A stretch of 64,000 bases of DNA from Pohlia nutans (Eukaryota > Streptophyta > Bryopsida > Bryales > Mniaceae). The translations under genes were made by a program, and so were the position numbers. Each line of letters starts with the position of its first letter. Within the stretch, counting starts at the first letter, position 1. The DNA is taken from positions 30,820,452 through 30,884,451 of the forward strand of contig CM040088.1 of NCBI GenBank assembly GCA_022496805.1, read 5' to 3'. This document shows positions 1-12,149 of the stretch, piece by piece. Under the pieces are notes generated by a model that saw only the letters and a list, made by a program, of their open reading frames with translations, was not told the DNA's origin and did not search any database.

Positions 1-2597
1 TTTTGAATCTCTCCAGCAACTCGTTTTCAGGTCCGATTCCGCCGATGAGTTCCCCTGGTTTGCAAGTCATCGACCTCTCACAGAATCAGCTCACGGGCGG
101 GGTTTCGCCGCTGACTTCCCTCCCGAGCTTGCAGTACTTGGACCTTTCATACAACATGTTAGACATGCCCGTGCCATGGCAGCTTGGCAACCTCGGCGCA
201 CTTCAGTATTTGGACCTTTCAAGTAACAACATGCCGGGGAACATTCCTCCTGAGCTCGGAAGAATGTCTAACCTAACAGTGGTGCGTCTTTCTTACAATG
301 CTTTCTCGGGGTTGATGCCAGCTGAGCTTACAGGGTGGACGCAGTTGCAAGTCATGGATTTCGCGCACAATAACTTCACTGGCGACATTCCATCGACCAT
401 GGGCTTGTTGCAAAACCTGGTGGCGTTGGACCTTTCTGCCAACAGCTTCAAAGGTCTGTACTCCAGCGGGCTGCTGACATTGCCCATGCTGCAAGTGCTC
501 AACCTGTCCCACAACCTCTTCTTCGGCCCTCTTCCGCAGGAGCTTGCCGCGCAGCAATCACTCGTGGCGTTGGACATCTTCGACAATTACTTCAACGGCA
601 CGGTGCCCATGGGGTTTCTCCCCACGGCAGACACCCGGAAGAACTGTCTTGCGCAGGTGGAGCGGCAACGTCCACTGAAATCTTGCACGAAATTCTACGC
701 TCCTTTGGGAGTGACATTCAGCTTCAATGGCACCCCGTCCGTCGACAACAGCGGCGATATGACTCCCCCTCCTTCCTACGCTGCGTCTCCCTTGGAGACG
801 GCAGGCTTGCAACAAAGCATGACACGAAATAAGTTAACGCCCCTGCTTGCGGGAGTGTTTGGCGGCATGGGACTGATCTTGTTCGTCGGCGTGATGGTGT
901 TCTGTCTCCACCGCTGCCAAATGCGGCGTTCCAAGGACCGCGCCATGGACAGCGGGAGAGTGTCAGCTGTCGGGGGCCGCGGGCAGACGTTCTCGTACTC
1001 GCAGCTCTCGAGCGCCACCAGCAAATTCTCCTTATCGAACCTTGCCTGTGTCGGCCACTCGGGGGATCTTTACAGGGGGGAGATGAGTGGAACTGCCATC
1101 GTGGTGAAGAAGATCGATCTGCGAAAGGTGAAGCGGGACCTCCACCTGTCTGAGCTCGAAGTCTTCGACAAAGTGTCGCACAGCAAGTTAGTTCAGCTGC
1201 TTGGAACGTGCCTTGATCGTGAGGAGGAGAAGTATTTGGTGTACAAGTATTGCCCCAATATCGACCTGGCCACTTCCTTGCACAAGAAAGGCGGTCTGGG
1301 TATTCACTGCGAGGATGTGCTGCAATCTCTGGACTGGATCACTCGTCTCAAAATTGCGATCGGTGTCGCGGATGGACTGTCGTATTTGCATTCCGAGTGC
1401 ACTTCTCCTATCATTCACCGGTAAGTATGCTCTCCACCCTAAAAAAGTTCTTGCCACAGATCTCAGACCACGCCGTGGTTTCTCGAAAATTCTCTCTGAG
1501 CCTTTCTAGTCAAATCTTCTTTTTTTCTGTTCTCCAGGGATATAAGAGCGAACAGCATTCTCTTGGACGATAAGTACGAAGTCAGGATCGGGAGCTTAGG
1601 CGATGCAAGAATCCAAGATTCGGAAACGCACTCTAGTATCTTGTCTCGAATGTTCGGATTCTCAAGGTAACATTGGATCCCTTGAAACATCAATGTGCTG
1701 CATTAAGAATCGTATGCACAATCATGTTAATCTCTCCCTTATTTCAGTCGGAGTTTCCATTGTTACTGACTTTGAACCGCATCGTTGGTTGTGTTTTTGT
1801 TTCCTGCAGTTCCTCGTACGATCCTGCTGATCCAAGTGAGTCATCTCTCCTTTTCTCTCTTCACTGCAGCTCGTAGAAAGCCTGTTCAAAATTTGCATCT
1901 ATGTGGGGAAAGAAGATACTAAGAGATGTTTTTTTTTGCAGGTCATGGAATAGCATCGAGCGCGTACGACGTGTACTGCTTCGGGAAGGTGCTCCTGGAG
2001 CTCGTATCCGGCAAGTTGGGCATCAGCGGCACAACAAACAACCAATGGCTGGAGTGGGCGCTTCCATTGATCAACGTGAACGACAAGGAAGGCTTACCGA
2101 AGCTGGTGGATCCATCGCTGATCGTGGACGAAGACCTAATGGAGGAGGTGTGGGCGATGGCCATCATCGCCAAGGCGTGCCTCAACTCTAAACCGTCCAA
2201 GCGGCCAAGCATGAAACATGTGCTCAAGGCGCTGGAGAATCCGCACAAGGTCGTCCGCGAGGAGAATTTCGGCGAGTCCCTGGCCGTGAGATCCTCGTCT
2301 CACAGCTCCTGGAACGACGTCCTGTTCGGCAGCTTCCGGCACCACACGTCCGTCTCTGGCTACTTCCGCGGCGGCGGCGGCGGCGGTAACAACAACGGCA
2401 ACGGCAACGGCAGCAGCAGTCCTAACGACGAGAATTACCCGGCTTCTTTGCCCATTGCAAGGCCCGGCGTGTTAGCGTCCTCGAGCTCCCAAAACTCTCG
2501 AGAAATGTATGCCATGAACCACATGCGGCGTGGATCCAGCGACATCGTCCCGGAGCCCATCGTGGAGGTGGCTCACGAGTCCGACGACGGCAGGTAA
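1..2597 (+). CDS. LRR receptor-like kinase, likely pseudokinase (5' end outside window)
   Basis: Exons are 3-1420, 1538-1666, 1810-1835 and 1942-2597, joined in frame with GT-AG introns (742 residues here). The 5' end lies upstream of the window. Residues 1-205 are leucine-rich repeats of the NLSSNxFSGxIP type, residues about 278-305 are a membrane segment, and a cytoplasmic kinase domain follows. The plasma membrane is the expected location. The kinase keeps the VVKK lysine and HRD, but the glycine loop is degenerate (VGHSGDLYRG), the catalytic loop reads HRDIRANS (Lys to Arg, Asn to Ser), and DFG is replaced by GSLGD. The metal-binding Asp is therefore missing, which suggests a pseudokinase. 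Arabidopsis At2g16250 is the closest family I recall. The C-terminal tail is rich in Gly, Asn and Ser. Ligand and pathway cannot be told. Confidence 0.9.
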
Positions 2598-3200
2598 ACA
2601 ACGACGGCGACGACGGCGAGGAGCGACTACGATCAACGGCGATCGAGTGGAAACATCAACTCTGTACATTAGATTTGTCCGGCGTGGACAGTAGATCATT
2701 CATGGTTCGACTTTTGATTGGCGTGATGCATGGTGGCGATGATAAAGTTCAGGAACTGATAATTCTTTGCACGTTGGATACACGACGATTGCCCTCTCAC
2801 CGATTCATATTTGTTTCAACATGCTTTTTCATTCATAAAGAGACCGGAAAGCTTCATTTCCCCTTAAACCCTAACCTCTCTCTCTCTTTCTCCTCCTTGA
2901 GTGGCGTTTCTGTTCCTGCTCTTCTATCATTTTTCTCTTACCGATTCCACATGATTTGATTCATACTCGTTTCAAATCATGAACAGTCCGGAAAGCTTCA
3001 TTTTCCCTTGTAACCCTAACTTCTCTCGTTCTCTCGGGGTTTCTGTTTCTTCTCTCACCGATTCATATTTGTTTCACATGATTTGATTCATACTCGTTTC
3101 AAATTCATGCATGCTTCATTTTCCCTTGTAACCCTAACTTCTATCGTTCTCCTCCTCGGCGTTTCGGTTTCTGCTGTTCTATCGATTGACCGTCTCCAGT
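2598..3200. repeat. 3' flank with three-copy degenerate tandem repeat
   Basis: After the stop codon, a unit of about 125-145 bp is repeated about three times, starting near 2843, 2986 and 3110. Each unit carries GGAAAGCTTCATTT (shortened in the third), an AACCCTAAC block, a pyrimidine-rich stretch and, in the first two, CACATGATTTGATTCATAC. This probably covers the 3' UTR and downstream DNA of the kinase gene. No gene is seen. Confidence 0.75.
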
Positions 3201-4270
3201 CTCGGCTGGTGATGTACTGGTTCAGGCCATGTTACAAAAATAGGCAAGATGATCTCGTCTAAGCAGATTTTTAGGAATTGTGACTGTCGCGGAGCGCTTC
3301 TGTTGAATCGTGTGACCTGAATCTTCAAGGCACGAATCCCAAACTCGAAGGCAAAATCTAAGGCGTTAATGATTCAGTGCTTGTAGACTTCTTAAGGCCG
3401 CTCCGATGCTGTGACGGTATGATTACTTGCAAGATTTGATCTGGTAAATCATAAGGTAGCTCATTGTAAAACTGTTTCCTGTTTTCCACCAACTTGGTAC
3501 AGACGACGGATTCAGGCGATTAGGCTTTCAATTTTGCTACAAACGTCCAAAATTGTATTCTTTTTCATTCTTGACTACAAACCTTAGGGCCTCTTTACAC
3601 TAGAGGCGAGAAGCCGTGAGGAGAGAAATTTCATGTGGGAGGTCAACTAGTGGCACTGTGAATAACCCTATTGTTGAAAAAATGTTTTCTTTCCTCTCAT
3701 GTGGTGAGGACTAGTTGACACCTTCGATTGCATTTCCTTTCCATTTGTGTGATGATGCCTTAACGTCCCACAAAGAAGAAGGGGAGAGTTTGAGGCAAAT
3801 TCTTTTATAACAGAAATTAGCGGCTAGTCGCGTAGTCTCTATCTTAGTGTTTAGCCTAAATTTACTTTGACGGCTTATTTTCACTTTTGTAACTCCTGAA
3901 AACGAAGTGTTTTAGTAGTCTCTCCTTGAGGGGCAGAGACAACAATGAAATTTGTGAATGAAGTTGGATACTATTGATGTACGTCGTGAGATCATCTGTA
4001 CAGAAAAGAGGAACATAATTTTGTTGGTGATCTAGACTGTTGAACTCCTTCACAGCACCTTGTGAGCAACTTGAAGTGTGTCACAACTACTGACTATGAC
4101 AAACCAGTGGACACCGACATGATGGACAAAGAAAACAAAACGAGGAGTACAAGATTCTTGAGACACATACTAAAACCGTTAGGGACCTCTTCCTGTAATC
4201 TATCGTATCACTGTGTATGAAATCTCACTTTATGTTAGTTTCTAATTGATTCATGTTCAAAATATTGATG
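3201..4270. other. Non-coding stretch, nothing recognised
   Basis: Both strands are broken by stop codons. I see no domain, RNA gene or strong repeat. Confidence 0.6.
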
Positions 4271-5301
4271 CATAACATTCAGTAGCCTCTGTGACTGCTG
4301 CCTTCCTCCAACGGAATGATGTGGAATATCCCACATCATTTCATCCCCCAATGAAATGATGTGGGATATTCCACATCACATCAATAGCAATGGGGGCAAG
4401 TGACATTAAGCAAGAGCAACTAACCATGATGAACAGTAATCAGAAAGCACTCAATCAATCACAATTCAATAGTGGCTTGCAATTGTTTATTTGATTCAAT
4501 AGCCCATTCAATTACAAATCACTGGTCACTCCATATATAAAGGTGGATGAAACTAAAAGGCAACCTTCATAACATTCAGCCTCTGTGACTGTTGCCTTCC
4601 CCCAACAGAATGATGTGGAATATCCCACATCATTTAATCCCCCCAATGAAATGATGTGGGATATTCCACATCACATCAATAGCTATGGGCGCAAGTGGCA
4701 TTAAGCAAGAGCAATTAGCTATGGGGGCAGGTGGCATTAAGCAAGAGCAATTAACTATGGTGAACAGTAATAAAAAACACTCACTCAGTTACAATTCAAT
4801 AGTGTCTTGTAATTGTTTATTTGATTCAATAGCCCATTCAATTACAAATCACTGGTCACTCCATATATAAAGGTAGATGAAACTAAAAGGCAGCCTTCTT
4901 GAAGGCTACTGAATGTTATGTGGTTGAAATCAAAACTTTCATAACATTCAGTAGCCTTCAAGAAGGTTGCCTGTTAGTTTCATCTACCTTTATATATGGA
5001 GTGACCAGTAATCTGTAATTGAATGGGCTATTGAATCAAATAAACAATTATAGAACACTCTTGAATTGTGAGTGAGTGCTTTCAATTATTGTTCACCATG
5101 GTTAGTTGTTGAATTGTGAGTGAGTGCTTTCAATTATTGTTCACCATGGTTAGTTGCTCTTGCTAATGCCACCTGCTTCCATAGCTACTAATGTGATGTG
5201 GAATATCCCACATCATTTCATTAGGGATGAAATGATGTGGGATATTCTACATCATTCTGTTGGGGGGAAGGCAGCAGTCACAGAGACTCCTGAATGTTAT
5301 G
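4271..5301. mobile_element. Three-copy CATAACATTCAG MITE cluster forming a large fold-back
   Basis: Two direct copies (4271-4567 and 4568-4920) are followed, 19 bp later, by an inverted copy (4940-5301). The second and third copies start with CATAACATTCAG and end with CTGAATGTTATG, and form arms of about 350 bp. Each copy contains its own short palindrome around GATGTGGGATATTCCACATC. The first copy abuts the second and lacks its own right terminus, so it is probably truncated. The element is non-coding. A diverged, shorter relative is at 19264-19404. Confidence 0.85.
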
Positions 5302-5377
5302 TTTGGGTTGAATAATAAGGCTAGTTTCATGTGATAATGGTGACCTTCTTTGTACTATATATCTAGTATGCACCAGG

Positions 5378-5605
5378 TATCAATTTAATTGATCCAAAAC
5401 TCCTTGATTACAGTAGCAGTTCCTACATATAATCTTTTTGTGAAGACCCCATGCAGTATCACATTCCATGCAAAATTAATGTACTGTTGCTAGCAAATAT
5501 TAATTTCATTGATCCAAGACTTCTTGGTTACTGTAGAATTTTCTACATTTCTTTTTTGAAGACCTCATGCACCATTACATTCCGTGCAAAATTAGTATAC
5601 CATAC
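5378..5605. repeat. Diverged tandem duplication (~122 bp period)
   Basis: Positions 5378-5485 and 5502-5605 share the order AATTGATCCAA, a GATTACAGTAG-like block, GAAGACC and CATGCAAAATTA. It is non-coding. The 5606-6235 stretch beyond it shows nothing I recognise. Confidence 0.7.
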
Positions 5606-6235
5606 TACATAAGACTAGTTGGACTTGGAGGCAATAGATCCAAAGCTCCCAATTGGAGAATGACAACCAGAGTTTATAGTTTCTGAATTAATCTCCACTA
5701 TTTGCTGTCATAACATTCTTCAGCCCTTGTTGGACCATATCTTTCACTGTAGCAGCACTGTAAAGAAACTATTAATAAAATAATTCAACTCTCCAACCCT
5801 CTTTGCTTGGCCCAAGTGAAGTTAGAGAAAATTCTCTAGGATTTGTCCTCTGAGCCGCCCAAATCGCTCACGAACTATACTGAAGTATATATTATGGTAT
5901 TTTGTAATTTAGGAGTGTTTGTGATATCTAGTATGTATGTTTTGGCAATTTTATAAATTTGGTGTATTTTTCTTGAGGATTTTAGAGGTCTTTTAGAAGA
6001 TTAGCATGAATTTCGGTTGAGGTGTATTTGGTTTGATTTGTTAGGATTTGTTAGTGCAAAGTGTGAAAATTAGAATGCCTAGGATGTTTTGGTTATAATT
6101 TTGTTATGAAGTATTAAGTGACTCATGGTTTTAGTATACTATACTATTAGGATGTAGTAGGGCTTAGTAGGAATTAGTGCTCATGTTGCCATTTTGGAGG
6201 TGAAAATCACCAAATTAGTGTGAACAACGCTATCT

Positions 6236-6345
6236 TAGGGTGGAATACTTTATATTGGTGCAAACAACACCAAATTGGTACACACAACACCAAATTAGTG
6301 CATACAACACTAAATTGGTGCAAACAACACCAAGTTGGCGTAGTT
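6236..6345. repeat. Minisatellite of TTGGTGCAAACAACACCAAA units
   Basis: About four units of 20-22 bp occur between 6255 and 6340, with a looser copy upstream. Each unit is an imperfect hairpin (TTGGTG ... CACCAA). It is non-coding. Confidence 0.8.
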
Positions 6346-6765
6346 ACAGTAAAATAGCGTAGATTAGGTTAGATGCTTAGGATGAATGAATAGTTGGATG
6401 GAAACTGCAAGGCGAAATGAAGGCGAATGGATGAAGGTGAAGACAAAAGGCCTGCGTTTAAATTGGAAGGCAAGCTCTTCGCATTCACTCTCAACATCAT
6501 GGCAGAGCCCTGATAATTTTTTGCACTAGAGTTCTTAGACAATCAACTTGTTGATTAGGCCTAGATTTTAGACACTTAGGAGGGGAGAGGATCAAAACTA
6601 GGAACTTTGTGAGAGTATTGGTACTCTTTTGTTTTGGATGTCTACAGAATCTAAAGAAGGAATTTTTATTTGAAGGTGATTTTGTAAGAAATATCCTGAT
6701 TTCGTGGAGGTGACTGAGTAGTCGTTGGAGAGTCCTAGAGAGCGGAGGGTGCGGTGTCGTGACGA

Positions 6766-7575
6766 CGAATGAGAGAAGACAAAGACCAAGTAAAGGAAAC
6801 CACAAGAGAAGACGACCGGGTGAAAGCACAGAAAACTGTAACAAAAAGTTAGTCTGCTATACTAAAATCATAATTGTTTTGGTCAAAGGCCATAAATTTA
6901 TATCAAAATATATTGTATTTTGGTTTTAATTTCATGAAGCCCTCTAGAGTTCTTATAGGTACTTGAACCCAAATTTTTAGAACAAAATCTTCAAAAAAGT
7001 TTACAAAAAGTAGTGTTTGAAAATGAATGCCTAAATCCAATCTCGGTTGCAAAATTGATGGCCTTAAATACACTCAACATATATATATATAATTTTTATG
7101 ACCTTTGAGACAATGATAGAATTGAGGTCCTTGTCCAAAAAGAAAGTAGAAAAAAATATGTTTTGATATACATTTTGCTTGTTTTATATCAACTTTGTTG
7201 ATTGTACGTAACTACTTTTTCAATTTTGGCCACTTCTACGTCAATAAAAAATTTATAACTACTTATTGAAGATCATTTTCTCAAATTGTTTTGGTAGACT
7301 TTATAAAACAATAGGTGTTTTATTTTATTGTTATTTAATTTTTTACGAAATTCAAATTTATAATGTATTTTTGAACCCTGCATTGTTGAATGGTCATAAT
7401 AGTTAGAGGTGGTACACTTTTTCGTGCTTTCACCCAAACGCGACGAAGGTGAGAAGACAACGATCAAAAGAAGACAACGATTAAGAGAAGACGACCATCA
7501 GGAGAAGACGACCACGATCAAGAGAAAATGATCCCGATTAAAAGAAGACAACGATCACAAAAGAAATAGTCAGGA
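6766..7575. repeat. Degenerate AGAAGACGACC/AAGACAACGATC tandem repeat, split by an insertion
   Basis: Purine-rich units occur at 6766-6817 and resume at 7450-7575 (GAAGACAACGATCAA, GAAGACGACC and variants). The gap is filled by the 6818-7435 element, so the array is older than that insertion. Confidence 0.65.
6818..7435. mobile_element. Non-autonomous element with GGGTGAAAGCAC termini, copy 1
   Basis: The left end reads GGGTGAAAGCAC and the right end GTGCTTTCACCC, with about 618 bp between. A near-identical copy in the opposite orientation lies at 34301-34914, so both boundaries are defined by comparison. No transposase ORF is present. The superfamily is not assigned, and I see no clear target-site duplication. 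Confidence 0.85.
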
Positions 7576-9499
7576 GGACCAGAGGTATGAGAAATCATTA
7601 GCCCCCCCTACTGTTCACCTCAGAATTTCAAGCATTTGCCAAGGGATCAGAGGTATGAGCACTTGACCGCAAGGGCGGTCAATGCATCATAAAAGTTGGG
7701 CAAAGGGGGTTGCAAAGCCTTCGCACCTCCAAGCAATGGACTTCTACTTTATTAGGGAATAATACCACAACAAAGGGAAATCCGGTAGCCAAAAAGAATG
7801 AGGAAATGTGTCAATGGATTTCACAATGGGGGCAAAGTGGACCCCATACAAAAATGACAACACACTAGATAATACAAGAATATACCATAATTGCAAAATA
7901 TTCCACTAATTCAACCGTAATTGCTCTAGTTAACTAGGGTACCTAAAACACGGTCAAAATGGTCAAAATAATAGCAAAAAGGGATAATGTGAGTTGGCGT
8001 CGCATCTCTTGGTGCCAACTCACATCGTCAATCACCCATCCACACCTGACACCTTTGTCCAACACAATGAGTTGCAAATGGTAGAAGAAATTTAACACTT
8101 CTATGTATGACCAACATCCCATCTAAAATGCGCAGTTGTATTTTGAATTGAGGGTGTTTGCATGCTACGGTTGACCACATTGAGAGAATTTTGGATTGTG
8201 CAATATTGTGACTTTTGGTGCACATTTTTGCATATTGTGCATTTTGTTTAAAAAGTTAATATGTAGCAATTCAAAAAATATGTAGCAATGATACAATGAA
8301 AAATGAAGTGATCCAACTTGTAAACTTAAGTACATATTAACCATAAAATAAAATCTTAGTTTGTTAAAATGATTTTATCTTGAAGATTTCGAGTATCAAA
8401 AATCTCATTCTAATAAGAGTTTGATTAATTTATTATCAAACTTTGAATGCAAATATAGTCCATGTTTGATTCTATATTCAAATTTGTAAAAATAACTGCA
8501 CCTACAAAATTTCCTTGTCAAGTATATTCAAAAAAGAAATCCATCAAAAATAATTGAAATAGAAAAATAAATTTAAACCAAAAATATCACATTTTTAATT
8601 TTTAAAAATGAAAATAATTTAAAAATATTGGAACATATTTTTCTTCACAAATTTGGACATTGGAAAAGTTTATAGCTCAAAATTTCATTTACAACCCTCT
8701 TTTCTCTTTCTCTTTTAGAATTATTGAGTGCACTTTTGTACTACAACGAGGCACTAGTTTTTTACATAATCATTAATCTAGATTACATTTATGTCTCATT
8801 GGTAGAGGACATCACTCTAGTTTAAGTAGTCCAATTTTTTGGGTAACTGCTACCACCAATTTCTATTAATGAATTTTTAAAAGTTTAAGACAATTGCAAA
8901 ATTGTGCATCACTTGCAACAAAATGTTGGTGAATTGTACTATGAAAACACCCATGGATGTAGTATTTTCAGTATAGTGGTACAATTTGGTGCCCAAAGCT
9001 ACTATTAGCACTAAAGTAGAATGTCTTGAAACGGATAACTTAAGCTTTTTAGCCTACGTGCGGTAGAAGTAGAAGCCAAATAGTATTTTTCCTTCACAGG
9101 AAGATAGAAATCATGAAGAATACAATTTTTTTCCATAATTTTATTCTAAAAAATGAAACTTCTACAAATTTTCAAAGCGAAAAGTTAGTTATCATCCAAA
9201 ACCAATAAGTAAACTATCCCAAATCTGGGAACATATGATTTCACAAACTGGCCCAAATTTTACAAATTTGATTGGTTGACACATAAGTGGCATTGAGTTT
9301 GGTTGTTAACCCTTTAGTGCCCAGCAAACCAAATTATGGTCACTGTGGTGTTGGAAATGCAAACAACAGAAAATCCGTGAAGAATTGAATTTTGAATTGT
9401 GAAGTTCAGAGTTGGAGATTTATATTACACATCTTTTAAAAAAGAAAATTTCAATTTAGAGTTGTGAAACTATCAAAATACCTATGAACAAAATGCGAC
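7576..9499. other. AT-rich intergenic DNA
   Basis: No gene is recognised. Two small items are visible: an inverted repeat, GTGAGTTGGC ... GCCAACTCAC, at 7989-8024, and a lone TTAACCCTTTAGTGCCC end at 9306 that resembles the TTAA-terminal elements described further on, with no partner found. Confidence 0.6.
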
Positions 9500-10712
9500 A
9501 ATACTACAAATACAACACGCAATTTGCTATATATATGCACTTAGCCAAGTGTGCTCATTTCATAAGCATATTTGGCTTTAAGAAAATTGGTTAAAAAGTT
9601 CTCTAAAAAAAAATCAATTTTCGTCTTTCTACAATCAATTATTTTATTGTAAACAAATAATTATTTTATTTATTTATTATTCTTATCTTTATCTTATCTT
9701 TTATCTTTTCTTTTATCTTGTTTTCCATCTTGTCTTCCTTCTTGTCTTTCTTCCTGTCTTTTTTTTCCTTCTATTTTTTCTTCAGCTGTAGTTGCTGAAT
9801 CCTAAATGGTGGCTACCAAGCAATTAATTAATTTTTAAATGAATATAATTTATTTATTTTACTTTGTTTGACTGTAGAGTGCTGTTGAATCTTACACGGC
9901 GGCCACCAGAATAAACAAATAAAATAAACCTTTATTTGGCTGTTCGATGTTGCCTAATCCTACACGACGGGTGACCCTCAAACAAAAAATAAAATAAAAA
10001 ATAAAAAAATATTTATAGCCATTAGGTGCGCAGCCGCGCACCCAAAGTCTCTCTCACTCCCTCCCCTCTCCTCATACATATCGGGGAGAAGAGAGTCTCT
10101 CCCACTCCCTCCCCTTTCTCCTCTACCCTATATATATGAAGAGAGGGGAAGGAGATAAAGAGGGAGAAGAGAGAGGAAAGGGAGTAAGAGAAGGACTTTG
10201 GGTTCAACAACATCGGACGGCCAAATCAAGTTTTTAAAATTTAATTTAAAAAAAATTAAATTAATTTAAATTAACTTAATTTTATTTACTTTTATTTTAT
10301 TTGGCGACTGCCGTGTAGAGTTCAGCAGCACTCCACGGCCAAACAAACTATATATAAAAATAATAATAAATAAAAAAACAAAAAAATTCTGCTTTGCAGC
10401 CGCCGTTTAGGGTTTAGCAGCCACAACTGAAGAAAAAATAGAAGGAAAAAAAAGACAAGAAGGAAGACAAGAATAAAGACAAGAGCTAGACAAGAAAGAA
10501 GACAAGAAAGAAAACAAGATAAATGAAAAGATAAAGATTAAAATAAAAAATACATAAAAGAATTGTTTGTTTACAATGTAAGGGATTGTAGAAAAACAAA
10601 AATTGCCGTTTTTATTTAAAAAAATTAGACAAATTTTTTTATGCGCATATGGGTCAAGTGCATGATTATATGGCCAAGTGTGTAAATAGCGAATTGCGTG
10701 TTATACTTGAAA
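9500..10712. mobile_element. 1.2 kb fold-back element with long purine/pyrimidine arms
   Basis: The outer arms match inversely: AACACGCAATTTGCTATAT near 9512, and its near-complement ending at about 10708. The inverted repeat continues inward through a pyrimidine-rich CTTGTCTTCCTTCTTG arm (9660-9780) and its purine complement (10430-10540). A central inverted pair of CTCTCTCCCACTCCC-like tracts lies at 10045-10200. Short GTTGAATCTTACACGGCGGCCACC-type motifs recur in both arms. There is no coding capacity. It abuts the 5' side of the LINE. Confidence 0.75.
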
Positions 10713-10762
10713 ATACAGTAAATAGTTATAAATACAACAGATATACCAAAAACTAGTCTCCA

Positions 10763-11558
10763 CAACACCAAATACTCCCGCCATCATCACAATACAAGAA
10801 ACTAAATTAATTGCAACCAAATCTACAAAATTCATACAAAATTTATTCCCACAATACAAACTAATATTTAACAATACACACGCATTAACGAGATGCATGC
10901 AACAAAGGATGCCATACACCCCTGCAAGGGGCGGTCTCCTAACTCTCATAAACAAAAAATATGCATATCCAGGAAACATCACAAAAATCCCCATCCCAGC
11001 AGAAATTTCATCATACCTTCAAATAATAAAAATATACAACCAACCACTACAACCATGGCTAATAATGCACATGTACATGCCATCACACACAGATGACACA
11101 AGATGTATTCCAAAAATCCAACAAAATATAACAGAATTACAGCACACCCAAACCACACATACATACTATGTGGAGATTTTAACAGAGACATAACTTTAAT
11201 TGGAAGACAAAACGAATTTCACACAACACCTCCACAACCAGAAGACATAGAATGGAGAACATTTACAAATAATCTCCAACTCACATACATACATACAAAT
11301 AGCCCATTCTCTAGACATGTAGGCCAAAACTACAACCAAACCAACCCAATAGATGGATACTACATCAAAACACCTAACAACTCACTATATACATCAACCA
11401 CAAATAATGACCACAATTTAAACTCAGACCACTCACCAGTAACATTACACGTACCATCAAACACACTAATAGCACGCCCCACACTAAAAACAACAAATAG
11501 ACCACCAAGAATCTTAAACCCTATCCCACCAGGTAACATTGATAAATTCAAAACATAA
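10763..11558 (+). pseudogene. LINE APE-type endonuclease domain (frameshifted)
   Basis: Frame one (10763-11193) shows the IQETKL motif and then ARGGLLTLI. After a frameshift near 11110-11150, the frame of 11103-11558 shows ILCGDFNRD and LNSDHSPVTL. These are the metal-binding Glu, the GDFN and the SDHxP motifs of apurinic-like LINE endonucleases, which nick target DNA to prime reverse transcription. It is inactive as it stands. The C-terminal side runs into the inserted MITE. Confidence 0.85.
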
Positions 11559-11585
11559 TTCTTTGGGAAAAATGCACTCCAAATC

Positions 11586-11935
11586 CATTAGGAGAGATAT
11601 GGAGCCTCAAGAAGGCCCCCACTTTGGATCAGCTGAATTTAGGTAGCCGAGATTAAGAAATAAATAAAATAAATACAAAAAATTAAAATTAATTAATTAA
11701 TTAAAAAATCGCAGTCTGACGTGGACAATCGTTTGCTACATCAGACTGTGATTTTTTTTTTTTAAATTCAAAAAATTCAAAAAAATAAAAAATAAAATAA
11801 AAAACAAAAAACAAAAAATAAAAAATAAAAAATATATATATAATTTTTCTTTTGATTGGTTGTTGTTGGTTTACTAATGATCAGCAGTTTGACAAAGGGA
11901 AGGGGCCTTCTTGAGGCTCCATATCTCTCCTAATG
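11586..11935. mobile_element. 350 bp MITE inserted in the LINE
   Basis: Terminal inverted repeats of about 34 bp begin with CATTAGGAGAGATATGGAGC and are near-perfect at the right end (11902-11935). An internal inverted repeat (GCAGTCTGACGTGG ... CATCAGACTG) lies at 11712-11752, with A/T-rich filler between. It separates the endonuclease and RT regions of the LINE, so it arrived later. Confidence 0.85.
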
Positions 11936-12149
11936 AACGAACTTACCAATACACTGATGAAAGAATACCTAACACAAAACCAATGGCAAACATCTTGTTC
12001 AAACTTAGATTAGCTCATTAAAAAATATCAAACAAAATCCAAAACACTTGTAGTGCACCACCCTTCCCACATAATCCTAAAAAACATGCCTGAAAGCTTT
12101 CACAAAATACTTTATTTTTATTTTTTACACACTGCTACAAGCAAAAACA

